Shown piece by piece: positions 18,536-26,620 of a DNA stretch of 64,000 bases (position 1 is the stretch's first letter; each line of letters opens with the position of its first letter). Origin of the DNA: Marinomonas communis (GTDB taxonomy: Bacteria > Pseudomonadota > Gammaproteobacteria > Pseudomonadales > Marinomonadaceae). The DNA is taken from NCBI RefSeq assembly GCF_004363305.1, contig NZ_SNZA01000001.1, positions 584,902-648,901 of the forward strand, given 5' to 3'. The notes beneath the pieces were generated by a model. It was not told the DNA's origin and made no database searches. It saw nothing but the letters and a program-made list of their open reading frames with translations. The position numbers were made by a program, and so were the translations under genes.

Positions 18536-18611
18536 TGGCGTCCCATAGGGGGTTCGAACCCCTGTTACCGCCGTGAAAGGGCGGTGTCCTAGGCCTCTAG
18601 ACGAATGGGAC
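18536..18611 (-). tRNA. tRNA-Glu (TTC), copy 1
   Basis: 76 bases with encoded CCA. The cloverleaf is complete: acceptor GTCCCAT, anticodon loop CTTTCAC giving anticodon TTC, and T-loop GTTCGAA. It is the last tRNA of the array in transcription order and is identical to the other three Glu copies. Confidence 0.98.
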
Positions 18612-18662
18612 GTAGTTGAAGCGTACTTCGAATGATTAATTTGGCACCTTAATCAAGAAAGG

Positions 18663-18738
18663 TGGCGTCCCATAGGGGGTTCGAACCCCTGTTACCGCCG
18701 TGAAAGGGCGGTGTCCTAGGCCTCTAGACGAATGGGAC
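18663..18738 (-). tRNA. tRNA-Glu (TTC), copy 2
   Basis: 76 bases, encoded CCA, anticodon TTC, identical to the other Glu copies. Together with the Gly gene upstream of it in transcription it forms one half of an exact 199-bp duplication. Confidence 0.98.
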
Positions 18739-18786
18739 ACATCGTTGCTTCCGTAGAAGCCCCCTACTCTATTGAGTAAGAGATTT

Positions 18787-18861
18787 TGGAGCGGGAAACG
18801 AGGCTCGAACTCGCGACCCCAACCTTGGCAAGGTTGTGCTCTACCACTGAGCTATTCCCGC
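18787..18861 (-). tRNA. tRNA-Gly (GCC), copy 1
   Basis: 75 bases, encoded CCA. Acceptor GCGGGAA pairs with TTCCCGC, anticodon GCC in CTTGCCAAG. One D-loop base shorter than the E. coli version. It sits 48 bp upstream of Glu copy 2 in the transcript. Confidence 0.98.
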
Positions 18862-18896
18862 ATATTGTCATGCACTTTTTACAACCTGCATTGAGT

Positions 18897-18972
18897 TGGC
18901 GTCCCATAGGGGGTTCGAACCCCTGTTACCGCCGTGAAAGGGCGGTGTCCTAGGCCTCTAGACGAATGGGAC
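18897..18972 (-). tRNA. tRNA-Glu (TTC), copy 3
   Basis: 76 bases, encoded CCA, anticodon TTC. Identical in sequence and in its 48-bp flanking spacer to Glu copy 2. Confidence 0.98.
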
Positions 18973-19020
18973 ACATCGTTGCTTCCGTAGAAGCCCCCTA
19001 CTCTATTGAGTAAGAGATTT

Positions 19021-19095
19021 TGGAGCGGGAAACGAGGCTCGAACTCGCGACCCCAACCTTGGCAAGGTTGTGCTCTACCACTGAGCTATTCCCGC
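19021..19095 (-). tRNA. tRNA-Gly (GCC), copy 2
   Basis: 75 bases, encoded CCA, anticodon GCC, identical to Gly copy 1. Confidence 0.98.
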
Positions 19096-19149
19096 TTTAA
19101 GCTTTCACAAACATCAGCTAAGCTAGCATGGTTTTGCCAATCCGTAGAT

Positions 19150-19225
19150 TGGCGTCCCATAGGGGGTTCGAACCCCTGTTACCGCCGTGAAAGGGCGGTG
19201 TCCTAGGCCTCTAGACGAATGGGAC
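19150..19225 (-). tRNA. tRNA-Glu (TTC), copy 4
   Basis: 76 bases, encoded CCA, anticodon TTC. First tRNA in the transcript, about 25 bases after the predicted transcription start. Confidence 0.98.
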
Positions 19226-19257
19226 ACTTGTGCGCCTTGCTGTGTAAGCGGGTGCGT

Positions 19258-19285
19258 ATATTACTGTTAACAAACGGAAAATCAA
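19258..19285 (-). promoter_or_regulatory. Predicted promoter of the tRNA array
   Basis: On the minus strand TTGATT (19280-19285), a 16-base spacer and TAATAT (19258-19263), followed by a G+C-rich discriminator (acgcacccgc). Such discriminators are typical of stable-RNA promoters under stringent control. The predicted start is near 19250. Confidence 0.6.
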
Positions 19286-19376
19286 CAACTTTTTTTAAAT
19301 ATCTGTAATCTAAGCGAAAAAAAGTGGTTTCCTATACTTTTACCTATAACAACTACTCTATTAAAGAGGGAGAACA

Positions 19377-19949
19377 ATGAAAGCATTGATCGCAAGCAGC
19401 CTAGTCCTTGTTGCACTAGGCCTACAAGGCTGTGCCAACACAACCCACACCATCAATATCGAACCTCAAGATACGACCCTAGAAGCTCAGTACAGTAACC
19501 AGCGCCAAATCCATGTTGTCGTGAAACCTTTTCAGGAAACCTCTGTTGGTCACATCAAAACAGGAATTGGAGAAAAGGCAGATATAGAAATCGGCAACAA
19601 TGTTCAACAAGCCTTGAGCGATTACATGAATAACAAACTCAACATGCTTGGCTTTAAAACCAATCAAGGCCAGTTGCCAGCAACACTATTCACCATTGAG
19701 CTGAATGAGCTTAGCTATGTCACTAAAACCATTGCTCTTAAAACAGAAGCTAAACTGACATCACAAATACGTGCAACGGTTTCACAAGGGGAGCAAACAT
19801 ATACCGCTACTTTTAAATCAGAGAAGGTAGACCAATATGGTACACTACCAGATAGAGAAGTTCTGGAAAGTGAGATCAATGAACTCTTAGGCAAAACCAT
19901 TGACCGAGCTTTTAAAGACAAGAAGCTTGTCCAGTTACTCGGCCAATAA
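19377..19949 (+). CDS. YajG-like outer-membrane lipoprotein
   Basis: 190 residues with a lipoprotein signal peptide and lipobox LQGC (C19 would be lipidated). The rest matches the YajG family in length and in its alternating-strand layout (NVQQALSDYMNNKLNMLGF, LTSQIRATV). Residue 20 is Ala, not Asp, so sorting to the outer membrane is expected. The function of YajG is not established. GAGGGAG precedes the ATG. It converges on msrB across a shared hairpin. Confidence 0.78.
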   Translation: MKALIASSLVLVALGLQGCANTTHTINIEPQDTTLEAQYSNQRQIHVVVKPFQETSVGHIKTGIGEKADIEIGNNVQQALSDYMNNKLNMLGFKTNQGQLPATLFTIELNELSYVTKTIALKTEAKLTSQIRATVSQGEQTYTATFKSEKVDQYGTLPDREVLESEINELLGKTIDRAFKDKKLVQLLGQ

Positions 19950-19962
19950 TAGCTCCCCTACT

Positions 19963-19995
19963 ATTTCAGCCTAAGCTTTTCCCTTAGGCTGAAAT
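19963..19995. terminator. Bidirectional hairpin overlapping the msrB 3' end
   Basis: A perfect 13-bp stem (atttcagcctaag, 19963-19975, with 19983-19995) and a 7-base loop. It lies between two convergent genes, and its right arm and loop encode the last residues of MsrB, whose stop codon begins inside the left arm at 19973. It should serve both transcripts. Confidence 0.75.
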
Positions 19996-20390
19996 TTCAA
20001 TGAGGCAGAGTTTACGCAGTAACGAATGCCAGTTGGCTTTGGCCCGTCTGGAAACACATGCCCAAGATGCGCATCGCATTTTTCACATACAATTTCGACA
20101 CGCTGCATCATCCAAGAGTTATCCTCTACCTCTTTTATATTTTGTTTATCCGCGTCATAGAAGCTTGGCCAGCCAGATCCAGAGTTATATTTTGTCTCAG
20201 AATCGAATAGATGCGCTCCACAACAAACACATTCGTAATGACCTTCTTCATAAAACTTTTCATAACGCCCAGTAAACGCTCGCTCAGTGCCTTTCTGACG
20301 AACGATTTGATACACTTCTTCTGGTAGACGCTGCTTCCACTCTTCATCACTTAGTGACTGAAATTGGCTTGGCTTTTGTTCATTACTCAT
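19971..20390 (-). CDS. msrB: Peptide-methionine (R)-S-oxide reductase
   Basis: 139 residues; reduces methionine-R-sulfoxide in proteins, a repair of oxidative damage in the cytoplasm. The structural zinc ligands are the pairs C54/C57 and C102/C105; the catalytic cysteine is C125 in [11 protein letters not shown]. The [11 protein letters not shown] motif is intact. It is divergent from alaA, 64 bp away, a neighbourhood I recall from Pseudomonas as well. Confidence 0.96.
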   Translation of the reverse strand: MSNEQKPSQFQSLSDEEWKQRLPEEVYQIVRQKGTERAFTGRYEKFYEEGHYECVCCGAHLFDSETKYNSGSGWPSFYDADKQNIKEVEDNSWMMQRVEIVCEKCDAHLGHVFPDGPKPTGIRYCVNSASLKFQPKGKA

Positions 20391-20454
20391 AAAACATGAC
20401 TCCTGTTTTGCGTCTCTACATTATAACTGATTCCATTACCCTATATGAGGAAGC

Positions 20455-21672
20455 GTGGTGCAAATACGTAAATCGAATAAACTTGCAAACATCTGCTATG
20501 AGATTCGCGGACCGGTTCTTAAAGAAGCGGTACGCATGGAAGACGAAGGCCACCGTATCCTTAAGCTGAATATCGGCAATCCAGCGCCATTTGGCTTCGA
20601 AGCACCTGATGAAATCCTGGTTGATGTTATTAAGAACCTACCTAACGCCCAAGGGTACTGTGAATCAAAGGGACTGTTCTCTGCGCGTAAGGCTGTCATG
20701 CAAAAATACCAAGCCCTAGGCATTCGTTCAGCCAACGTCGAAAACGTTTGGATGGGCAATGGAGTCAGCGAGCTTATCGTGATGGCGATGCAGGCCCTTC
20801 TAAATGACGGTGACGAGATTCTTATTCCAGCGCCCGACTACCCACTCTGGACCGCCGCTGCCACCCTATCTGGTGGTTATGTTCGACACTACTTATGTGA
20901 TGAAGAAAATGGTTGGCAACCTGATATTGCCGACATCAAATCGAAAATCACCAATAAAACCAAAGCATTGGTCATTATCAACCCAAACAACCCAACTGGC
21001 GCTGTATATTCTGAAGCCATATTAAAAGAATTGGTCGCACTAGCCGAACAACACGGCCTACTGCTGTTCTCTGACGAGATTTACGACAAAATTTTGTACG
21101 ATGACGCCCAACACATTCCAACTGCCACTTTGACAGAAGGAAAAGTCCCATGTGTAACGTTTGGCGGCTTGTCAAAAGTTTACCGTACAGCAGGTTTCCG
21201 ATCTGGCTGGATGATCATCACTGGCCCCAAAACAGGCATTGAAGATTATATAGCTGGCATAGACATGCTGAGTTCGATGCGCCTATGCGCCAATGTACCG
21301 GCACAACATGCAGTGCAAACAGCCTTAGGCGGCTACCAAACCATTAACGAATTAACCGCACCTGGCGGACGCCTACTAGAACAGCGCAACCTGGCGTGGG
21401 AAATACTAGACAGCATCCCTGGGGTTCATTGCCACAAGCCTGAAGGGGCTTTATACCTATTCCCAAGACTCGATCCAAAAGTCTATAACATTAAAGATGA
21501 CGTAGAAGTAGCCCTTCGCTTCCTAAAAGAAGAAAAGGTCTTATTGGTGCACGGAACAGGCTTCAATTGGCCAACACCAGATCACTTACGCATTGTATTT
21601 CTACCGCACGTAGAGGAACTACAGCCTGCCATGGAACGATTTGCGGCGTTTTTATCTCGCTTACGCAATTAA
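20455..21672 (+). CDS. alaA: Alanine transaminase AlaA-type aminotransferase
   Basis: 405 residues, PLP fold type I. It closely follows E. coli AlaA (YfbQ) from IRGPVLKEA and LNIGNPAPFGF onward; that enzyme makes alanine from pyruvate and glutamate. PLP contacts: D207 and Y210 in SDEIYD, N178 in NPNNPTG, the Schiff-base lysine K241 in GGLSKVYR, and R249 in GFRSGW. Two GTG codons stand in tandem at 20455 and 20458; GAGG upstream fits the second slightly better (7 against 4 bases). No ATG fits. Confidence 0.93.
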   Translation: MVQIRKSNKLANICYEIRGPVLKEAVRMEDEGHRILKLNIGNPAPFGFEAPDEILVDVIKNLPNAQGYCESKGLFSARKAVMQKYQALGIRSANVENVWMGNGVSELIVMAMQALLNDGDEILIPAPDYPLWTAAATLSGGYVRHYLCDEENGWQPDIADIKSKITNKTKALVIINPNNPTGAVYSEAILKELVALAEQHGLLLFSDEIYDKILYDDAQHIPTATLTEGKVPCVTFGGLSKVYRTAGFRSGWMIITGPKTGIEDYIAGIDMLSSMRLCANVPAQHAVQTALGGYQTINELTAPGGRLLEQRNLAWEILDSIPGVHCHKPEGALYLFPRLDPKVYNIKDDVEVALRFLKEEKVLLVHGTGFNWPTPDHLRIVFLPHVEELQPAMERFAAFLSRLRN

Positions 21673-21742
21673 ATCCTACTTGAAAAGGAACCAATTGCCC
21701 CTATGATGCTCCATAGTATTTTCACTCTGGAGCATCTCTATA

Positions 21743-22624
21743 ATGCGTATATTGCTTTTCCTTTTAACCAACATTGCGGTTTTGGTCGTTGCCAGCATCG
21801 TTTTGAGTGTTTTGGGCGTTGAGCGCTACATTTCGAGCAGCGGTTTAAACCTCACATCACTACTCATTTTCTGTGCCGTGTTCGGTTTTACAGGAAGTAT
21901 CATTTCCCTATTGCTCTCTAAAAAAATGGCAAAATGGGGCTCAAAAGCTCAGGTTATTGAGCAGCCACGCAACCATAAAGAGCAATGGCTTCTAACGACT
22001 GTTCAAGAGCTAGCGAATGACGCCGGCATCAAAATGCCAGAAGTCGCTGTTTTCCCTGCTCATGAAGCCAATGCTTTCGCTACTGGCTGGAACAAGAATG
22101 ATGCATTGGTGGCCGTTTCTAGCGGTATGCTAGACCGTTACCCACCAGATGAGATCCGCGCGGTCATGGCTCACGAAATTGGCCACGTTGCAAATGGCGA
22201 CATGGTGACACTGACCTTGATTCAGGGCGTAGTGAACACCTTCGTAATGTTCTTTGCTCGTATCGCAGGCTACGCAGTCGACCAATTCCTTCGTAAAGAT
22301 GACGAAGGAGAAGGTAGCGTGGGCTGGGGATATTACATCGCCACTATGATCTTTGAGATTTTGTTTGGCATCCTGGCCAGCATGATCGTCATGTGGTTCT
22401 CCCGTTACCGCGAGTTCCGTGCAGATGAAGCAGGAGCTCGATTAGCAGGCAAAGGCGCGATGATTGCAGCTCTCGCTCGAATTCAAAGTGAGCATGAAGT
22501 ATCTCATATGCCAGACACTATGGTTGCCTTTGGTATTCGCCGCGGCCGTAAATCCAGCTTTGGCGAACTATTTTCCAGCCACCCACCAATTAACGATCGT
22601 ATTGCAGCATTACAAAAGCTGTAA
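21743..22624 (+). CDS. htpX: Membrane metalloprotease HtpX
   Basis: 293 residues; zinc endopeptidase of the inner membrane for quality control of membrane proteins. Two N-terminal membrane helices (about 4-24 and 37-58) are followed by the cytoplasmic catalytic domain with HEIGH at 144-148 and the downstream zinc-ligand region [12 protein letters not shown]. Two more hydrophobic segments lie at about 155-178 and 196-220. TGGAGCATC precedes the ATG. It ends at a strong terminator shared with the converging PilZ operon. Confidence 0.95.
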   Translation: MRILLFLLTNIAVLVVASIVLSVLGVERYISSSGLNLTSLLIFCAVFGFTGSIISLLLSKKMAKWGSKAQVIEQPRNHKEQWLLTTVQELANDAGIKMPEVAVFPAHEANAFATGWNKNDALVAVSSGMLDRYPPDEIRAVMAHEIGHVANGDMVTLTLIQGVVNTFVMFFARIAGYAVDQFLRKDDEGEGSVGWGYYIATMIFEILFGILASMIVMWFSRYREFRADEAGARLAGKGAMIAALARIQSEHEVSHMPDTMVAFGIRRGRKSSFGELFSSHPPINDRIAALQKL

Positions 22625-22637
22625 TCACTGATCCAAT

Positions 22638-22664
22638 AAAAAAAGGCCCACCGGGCCTTTTTTT
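22638..22664. terminator. Bidirectional rho-independent terminator
   Basis: aaaaaaaggccc, a 3-base loop and gggcctttttt: a G+C core with A tract before and T tract after, so it should work for htpX on the plus strand and for epmC-pdxB-pilZ on the minus strand. Confidence 0.92.
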
Positions 22665-22686
22665 ATTTTCAATTCACTTTGCAGTC

Positions 22687-23409
22687 TTAGCGCTGCTTCT
22701 TAGCAATACTTTCTAAAATATATGCTAATAGCGGGATGCCTTGCTCTTTTTCTATGTTGTTGAACTTTATTCCATAAACATACATATATTCTACATTCAT
22801 ACGTGACAAAAAGGCATTATCTGCAATAGATGCTTGCAATTGCTCAAGCATTTGAATTTCTTGCGAGCGAATCTCACAATCTATCTTGAGGATATGCTTA
22901 TATTCACCTATCTGTAGGTTTAGAGCCATCCTCATGGTTTGGTTAACCGACCCAAAATCATCTTTTGAGATAATCTTGCAACCACCAGCACTTAAATCAA
23001 CAACAACTCCCGTCGCTCCGGCCGAAATTGGATGCCCTCCAGCGCCTGGCTCCATCGAACAGATTAAACGAGACTCAACTCGAACCGCTTGCCTAACTTC
23101 CGAAGCATCTACAACATCGGGCGTAGCAATATGTAAATGAGCAGATGGCTCAAGGTAGCTTTTTAATATCTTAGTTGAAAATGCACATACAACTGTAGCC
23201 GACATCAGTCTCACATTTACGACTTGATTGTCTCTAACAATGATATTTTTGCCATTTACACGCGGGCAAGAGACGATTAAAGAACGACCAGGAATTCGCC
23301 CCAAAACCCTCACAGTATGGCGACCTGGAGGCGATATAAATTCAATTTGAACACTGGTGCCCATAGGCACAGAAATATCTTTGAAATCAACTTGCGTTAC
23401 TTCAGCCAT
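22687..23409 (-). CDS. PilZ-domain c-di-GMP binding protein with YcgR-like N-terminus
   Basis: 240 residues. The N-terminal domain (about 1-98) looks like the YcgR/PilZN barrel. The PilZ domain shows the c-di-GMP contacts RxxxR (R106-R110, VRQAVRVESR) and DxSxxG (D138-S140-G143, VVDLSAGGC). The family acts as an effector, often slowing flagellar motors, but the target here is unknown. No membrane segment. It ends the operon epmC-pdxB-pilZ, 15 bp after pdxB. Confidence 0.85.
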   Translation of the reverse strand: MAEVTQVDFKDISVPMGTSVQIEFISPPGRHTVRVLGRIPGRSLIVSCPRVNGKNIIVRDNQVVNVRLMSATVVCAFSTKILKSYLEPSAHLHIATPDVVDASEVRQAVRVESRLICSMEPGAGGHPISAGATGVVVDLSAGGCKIISKDDFGSVNQTMRMALNLQIGEYKHILKIDCEIRSQEIQMLEQLQASIADNAFLSRMNVEYMYVYGIKFNNIEKEQGIPLLAYILESIAKKQR

Positions 23410-23424
23410 CTCTACTCCTAGAGG

Positions 23425-24549
23425 CTATTTTGAAGAAAATCCTAATGCACAAAATAATGGAGTGTACTGATCATGATTAACACAAGCTGTATTAAACTCA
23501 TCACGTTCTACGTAGTTCTTTCGTAACCAGTCGAAACCTTTGTCTTCACCACTACTCATAACATACTTGAAGCGGGCAGAATCTCTTGCCACATCAAAGC
23601 AACATTGAATTGCTCTATTCAATGCCTCTTCTTTCCCAAGGTCAGAATTCATTTTTATTTCACAAATACTACCCTGACTAACCGCTTCAGAAAAACTACT
23701 TTTGAGAGGAATATCAAAGAAGTTGCATACAGACTGGTAAATAAACCATGTCCCCTTTTCTCTACCCTGCTTACTGTACCCAGCAATATGCGGTGTTGCG
23801 ATGTCACACAAAGCAGCAAGTTGCATATTTGGATGGGGCTCTTCATGCCATACATCCAACACAAGATTAAGAGCACCACCCAACGCATGAAAGCGCTCAA
23901 TCAATGCCGTCTCATTAATCACACCACCTCGCCCAGCTGAAATAATGGTCTGACCGGCAGACAGGTGACCAACATATTCATCGTTGATCATATCAAAGCT
24001 TGGGTAAGCACCTGTGTGAGTTAACGGCGCATGTAAACAAATTACGTCACAAGTCATCACTTCACAGAGCGTAGTTAACGTCACACCTGAGACCGTTTCG
24101 TTTACTAAGGGATCGTAGGCAACCACCTCACAACCTAGCTCGACAAAACGTGACGCAACACAGCGTCCCACATTACCCTGCCCGACAACTCCAACTTTAG
24201 CCTCAAGCCAGTTTACCGACTTAGTAAAATACAAATATGACAAGGAACTAAAAACGTAGTCCGCTACGGCATCAGCATTACAGCCAGGTGCACTATTAAA
24301 ACCAATGCCCTTTTCCAACAAATATTCCGTGTCTACGTGATCCGTACCTATGGTGGCACTTCCCACATATTTGACCGGCGTACCTTCAAGCAAGGATTCA
24401 TTTACTTTGGTAACAGAGCGCACTAACAATACATCCGCATCCATCAATTGCTCTTTCGACAAGGAACGACCATTCACTAGAGTAATGTCGCCTAAACCGC
24501 CAAAAAGCACTTCAACATTCGGCATATTTTCATCGGCAATAATTTTCAT
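23425..24549 (-). CDS. pdxB: Erythronate-4-phosphate dehydrogenase
   Basis: 374 residues; second step of the DXP-dependent route to pyridoxal phosphate, oxidising 4-phosphoerythronate with NAD. MKIIADENMPN is the typical N-terminus; the Rossmann motif is VGVVGQGNVGRCVASRF; catalytic Arg, Glu and His lie in SAGRGGVINE, DVWHEEPHPN and TPHIAGYSKQGRE. The C-terminal PdxB dimerisation domain (about 285-374) is present, separating it from other D-2-hydroxyacid dehydrogenases. Its start overlaps epmC by 20 bp. Confidence 0.95.
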   Translation of the reverse strand: MKIIADENMPNVEVLFGGLGDITLVNGRSLSKEQLMDADVLLVRSVTKVNESLLEGTPVKYVGSATIGTDHVDTEYLLEKGIGFNSAPGCNADAVADYVFSSLSYLYFTKSVNWLEAKVGVVGQGNVGRCVASRFVELGCEVVAYDPLVNETVSGVTLTTLCEVMTCDVICLHAPLTHTGAYPSFDMINDEYVGHLSAGQTIISAGRGGVINETALIERFHALGGALNLVLDVWHEEPHPNMQLAALCDIATPHIAGYSKQGREKGTWFIYQSVCNFFDIPLKSSFSEAVSQGSICEIKMNSDLGKEEALNRAIQCCFDVARDSARFKYVMSSGEDKGFDWLRKNYVERDEFNTACVNHDQYTPLFCALGFSSK

Positions 24550-25072
24550 AGCACTCTCTTAGGTGGGGTATAACTAAAGATTCTGAAGATTGATAATGGC
24601 GAGCAAATAAAGCTTGGGCAAACAGAGAGACGCGATCAGGAAGACCATTTTCTATGAGTTCATTCACTCGATTTAAAACAGCGTCTCTAAACGGAGATGG
24701 GTCATAGTCAGGTAATGCCAAATTATCTACGCTGACATCAAATTTCATTCCGCATGACCAATGGAATAGACATTCATACGCTTGAGGTTGCACCTCAAAC
24801 TTTTCAAACTCTTTTTGCTGAGCGAGGGTGCGACCGTCTTCGGCATACCAATAGCCAAAATCGTCTTGTTGACGCCTTTCTTCTCCAGCCACACACCAAT
24901 GGCTGACTTCATGCAAAGCACTTGAGGCATAGTCGTAGCGATATTGAATTTGACTGACACCAGACTCATCACAAGCCAGATAAAATGGTTCGTCAAAACC
25001 GCCCTTTAAAACTGTTTGGTAGGTCGAAAAAAAGACGTCATAAAACGTCTTTTCGAGAAATCGTGCGTTCAC
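24530..25072 (-). CDS. epmC: Elongation factor P hydroxylase EpmC (YfcM)
   Basis: 180 residues. It matches E. coli YfcM along its length: the metal-binding HEVSHWC (H54, E55, H58), FGYWYAEDGR, and KFEVQPQAYECLF. EpmC hydroxylates the beta-lysylated lysine of EF-P, which aids translation through proline stretches. The partners epmA, epmB and efp are not in the window. It is first in an operon with pdxB (20-bp overlap) and a PilZ gene. Confidence 0.92.
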   Translation of the reverse strand: MNARFLEKTFYDVFFSTYQTVLKGGFDEPFYLACDESGVSQIQYRYDYASSALHEVSHWCVAGEERRQQDDFGYWYAEDGRTLAQQKEFEKFEVQPQAYECLFHWSCGMKFDVSVDNLALPDYDPSPFRDAVLNRVNELIENGLPDRVSLFAQALFARHYQSSESLVIPHLRECYENYCR

Positions 25073-25088
25073 TTAATCACTCAAAATC

Positions 25089-25115
25089 AAAGCCCTCTCT
25101 CATCACGAGGGCTTT
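25089..25115 (-). terminator. Terminator of gcvT
   Basis: aaagccctc (25089-25097) and gagggcttt (25107-25115) form a perfect 9-bp stem with a 9-base loop, followed on the minus strand by tttgatttt. It lies between the gcvT stop and the epmC start. Confidence 0.75.
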
Positions 25116-25128
25116 ATTCAAAAATGAC

Positions 25129-26223
25129 TTAGCCACGGAAGTATCGTGATGGGAAGAATGGCATCTTCGCAGGGGTTAACGGGATAAGTTTACCACGTAA
25201 TGAAGCGAAAAGGGGCTGCTCAAGTTTATCTGTCTGCACATAACCCATTACAATTGGCTTCTCAAGAGATGGTGCAAAGCCACCACTGGTAACAGAGCCT
25301 GCTAGATCACCAGATTCAGTCACAATATCCACACCCTCACGCACTGGCGCCTTACCTTCCACCAAGAAACCAACACGCTTACGTGAAACGCCTTCAGCAA
25401 AATGCTGTAGAACCACATCAGCCCCAACAAAGTTACCAGCACGCTCACCTTCAGCACGACGAACTTTCTGGATCGCCCAGGTGATTGAAGCTTCAACAGG
25501 GGTAGTCGATTGGTCTAAGTCATGGCCATATAAACAAAGACCCGCCTCTAAACGAAGAGAGTCACGGGCACCTAGACCAATCCATTCCACTTCTTCTAGA
25601 GCAAGTAACGCCTGGCAGAAAGCTGTGGCATTCTCGTTTGGAACAGAGATCTCGTAACCATCTTCACCAGTGTAGCCGGAGCAACTTACCCAAAGCTCAA
25701 CATCGTTCCACATCACCTTAGTGGACTGCATAAACACTAATGCTTTTAGTTCTGGCAATAGCTTAGCCGCCGCTTCACGAGCTTTAGGCCCTTGCAGCGC
25801 AACCAGAGCACGATCAACCACTTCGACTGACGTTGTTGGTAAATTGTTAGTCAAATGAGCAACATCTTGTTCTTTACAAGCAGCGTTCACTACCATGTAA
25901 ATTTCTTCATCGCCCCAATTTGTAAACATCAAATCATCAGAGATACCGCCATTAGTCGTCGTGAACACACCATAGCGCTGTTGATTAAGCCCTAAGCCGA
26001 TGACATCAACTGGCAAAAGTGCCTCTAATTCTTGTTTTACGTTCTCACCACGTAAAATAACCTGTCCCATATGCGACACATCGAACAGTCCAGCCGAGGA
26101 ACGTGTCCAAAGGTGCTCTTTCTTCACCCCCATTGGGTATTGAACTGGCATTTCATAGCCTGCAAATTCGACCATGCGAGCGCCAGCATCGACATGCGCT
26201 TGATATAAAGGAGTACGTTTCAT
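25129..26223 (-). CDS. gcvT: Aminomethyltransferase, glycine cleavage T protein
   Basis: 364 residues from the ATG at 26223, preceded by AGAGGT; a GTG six bases further up lies against that site and is less likely. The T protein takes the aminomethyl group from the H-protein lipoyl arm, releases ammonia and gives 5,10-methylene-THF. Visible family segments: TPLYQAHVDAGARMVEFAGY, DVSHMGQV, GYTGEDGYEI, the folate-contact ARDSLRLEAGLCLYGHD, and the C-terminal barrel with MGYVQ. It is divergent from glyA-gcvH-gcvP across 397 bp, and a separate terminator ends it. Confidence 0.96.
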   Translation of the reverse strand: MKRTPLYQAHVDAGARMVEFAGYEMPVQYPMGVKKEHLWTRSSAGLFDVSHMGQVILRGENVKQELEALLPVDVIGLGLNQQRYGVFTTTNGGISDDLMFTNWGDEEIYMVVNAACKEQDVAHLTNNLPTTSVEVVDRALVALQGPKAREAAAKLLPELKALVFMQSTKVMWNDVELWVSCSGYTGEDGYEISVPNENATAFCQALLALEEVEWIGLGARDSLRLEAGLCLYGHDLDQSTTPVEASITWAIQKVRRAEGERAGNFVGADVVLQHFAEGVSRKRVGFLVEGKAPVREGVDIVTESGDLAGSVTSGGFAPSLEKPIVMGYVQTDKLEQPLFASLRGKLIPLTPAKMPFFPSRYFRG

Positions 26224-26267
26224 GAGCACCTCTGGTTAACATTAAATCAAAATGGGATGTTTCGGAT

Positions 26268-26283
26268 GTTTCCAATCGGAAAC
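26268..26283. promoter_or_regulatory. Candidate operator, copy 1 (gcvT side)
   Basis: gtttccaatcggaaac: 6-bp arms around a 4-base centre, about 45 bp upstream of the gcvT start codon. A half-site gtttcgg stands just to its left (26259-26265). Identical to copy 2. Confidence 0.65.
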
Positions 26284-26451
26284 AAAGTATCTGCGTTAAT
26301 CTAAATGAATGCAACCTAGAATGAATTTCCAGCGACTAAAATCCAGCATTAGCAGTTGCCACGTATGTAGAGTGCAGAAAACTAAACACATGGTCAATTT
26401 TTCTATTTGCGACATATTTATGAATTCATGCGATTTTGTTTTTGAACACAT

Positions 26452-26467
26452 GTTTCCAATCGGAAAC
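26452..26467. promoter_or_regulatory. Candidate operator, copy 2 (glyA side)
   Basis: The same 16 bases as copy 1, 184 bp away. It covers the -35 hexamer of the candidate glyA promoter, as expected for a repressor site. Confidence 0.65.
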
Positions 26468-26620
26468 TTTTTGTTTATGATGCATCCATCTCATAGCAAT
26501 GCAGATGATTAGTACGAAAGGAGAGATGATCTTTTTTCAATTCATTTTCCGACATAAATGATAGAATAAGTATCGTCTCAGAATGTCATCGACATGAATT
26601 TCAATTAAGAGGATCTCAAA

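Larger units (their letters stand above)
18663..19095. repeat. Exact 199-bp direct repeat of a tRNA-Glu/tRNA-Gly unit
   Basis: 18663-18861 and 18897-19095 are identical over 199 bases: Glu gene, the same 48-bp spacer, Gly gene. Outside the tRNA ends the flanks differ, so the repeat ends exactly at the tRNA boundaries. This suggests recent duplication or ongoing gene conversion. Confidence 0.95.
26224..26620. promoter_or_regulatory. Divergent control region of gcvT and glyA
   Basis: 397 bp without a credible gene. It is A+T rich and holds two identical 16-bp inverted repeats (listed separately), a candidate glyA promoter at 26453-26481 (TTTCCA, 17 bases, TATGAT) and the glyA leader of roughly 130 bases with a strong AAGAGG site. 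I looked for a glycine riboswitch here and do not see one. No regulator gene is present in the gap. Confidence 0.7.

Noticed and set aside
19006..19206. Open frame of 66 codons on the plus strand across the tRNA genes
   Set aside because: It runs antisense through tRNA-Gly and tRNA-Glu, so its apparent conservation comes from the tRNAs; no ribosome site or family match.
26224..26620. Glycine riboswitch upstream of gcvT or glyA
   Set aside because: I read both strands for the tandem aptamer core and its conserved purine-rich junctions and did not find them; the inverted repeats point to a protein regulator.
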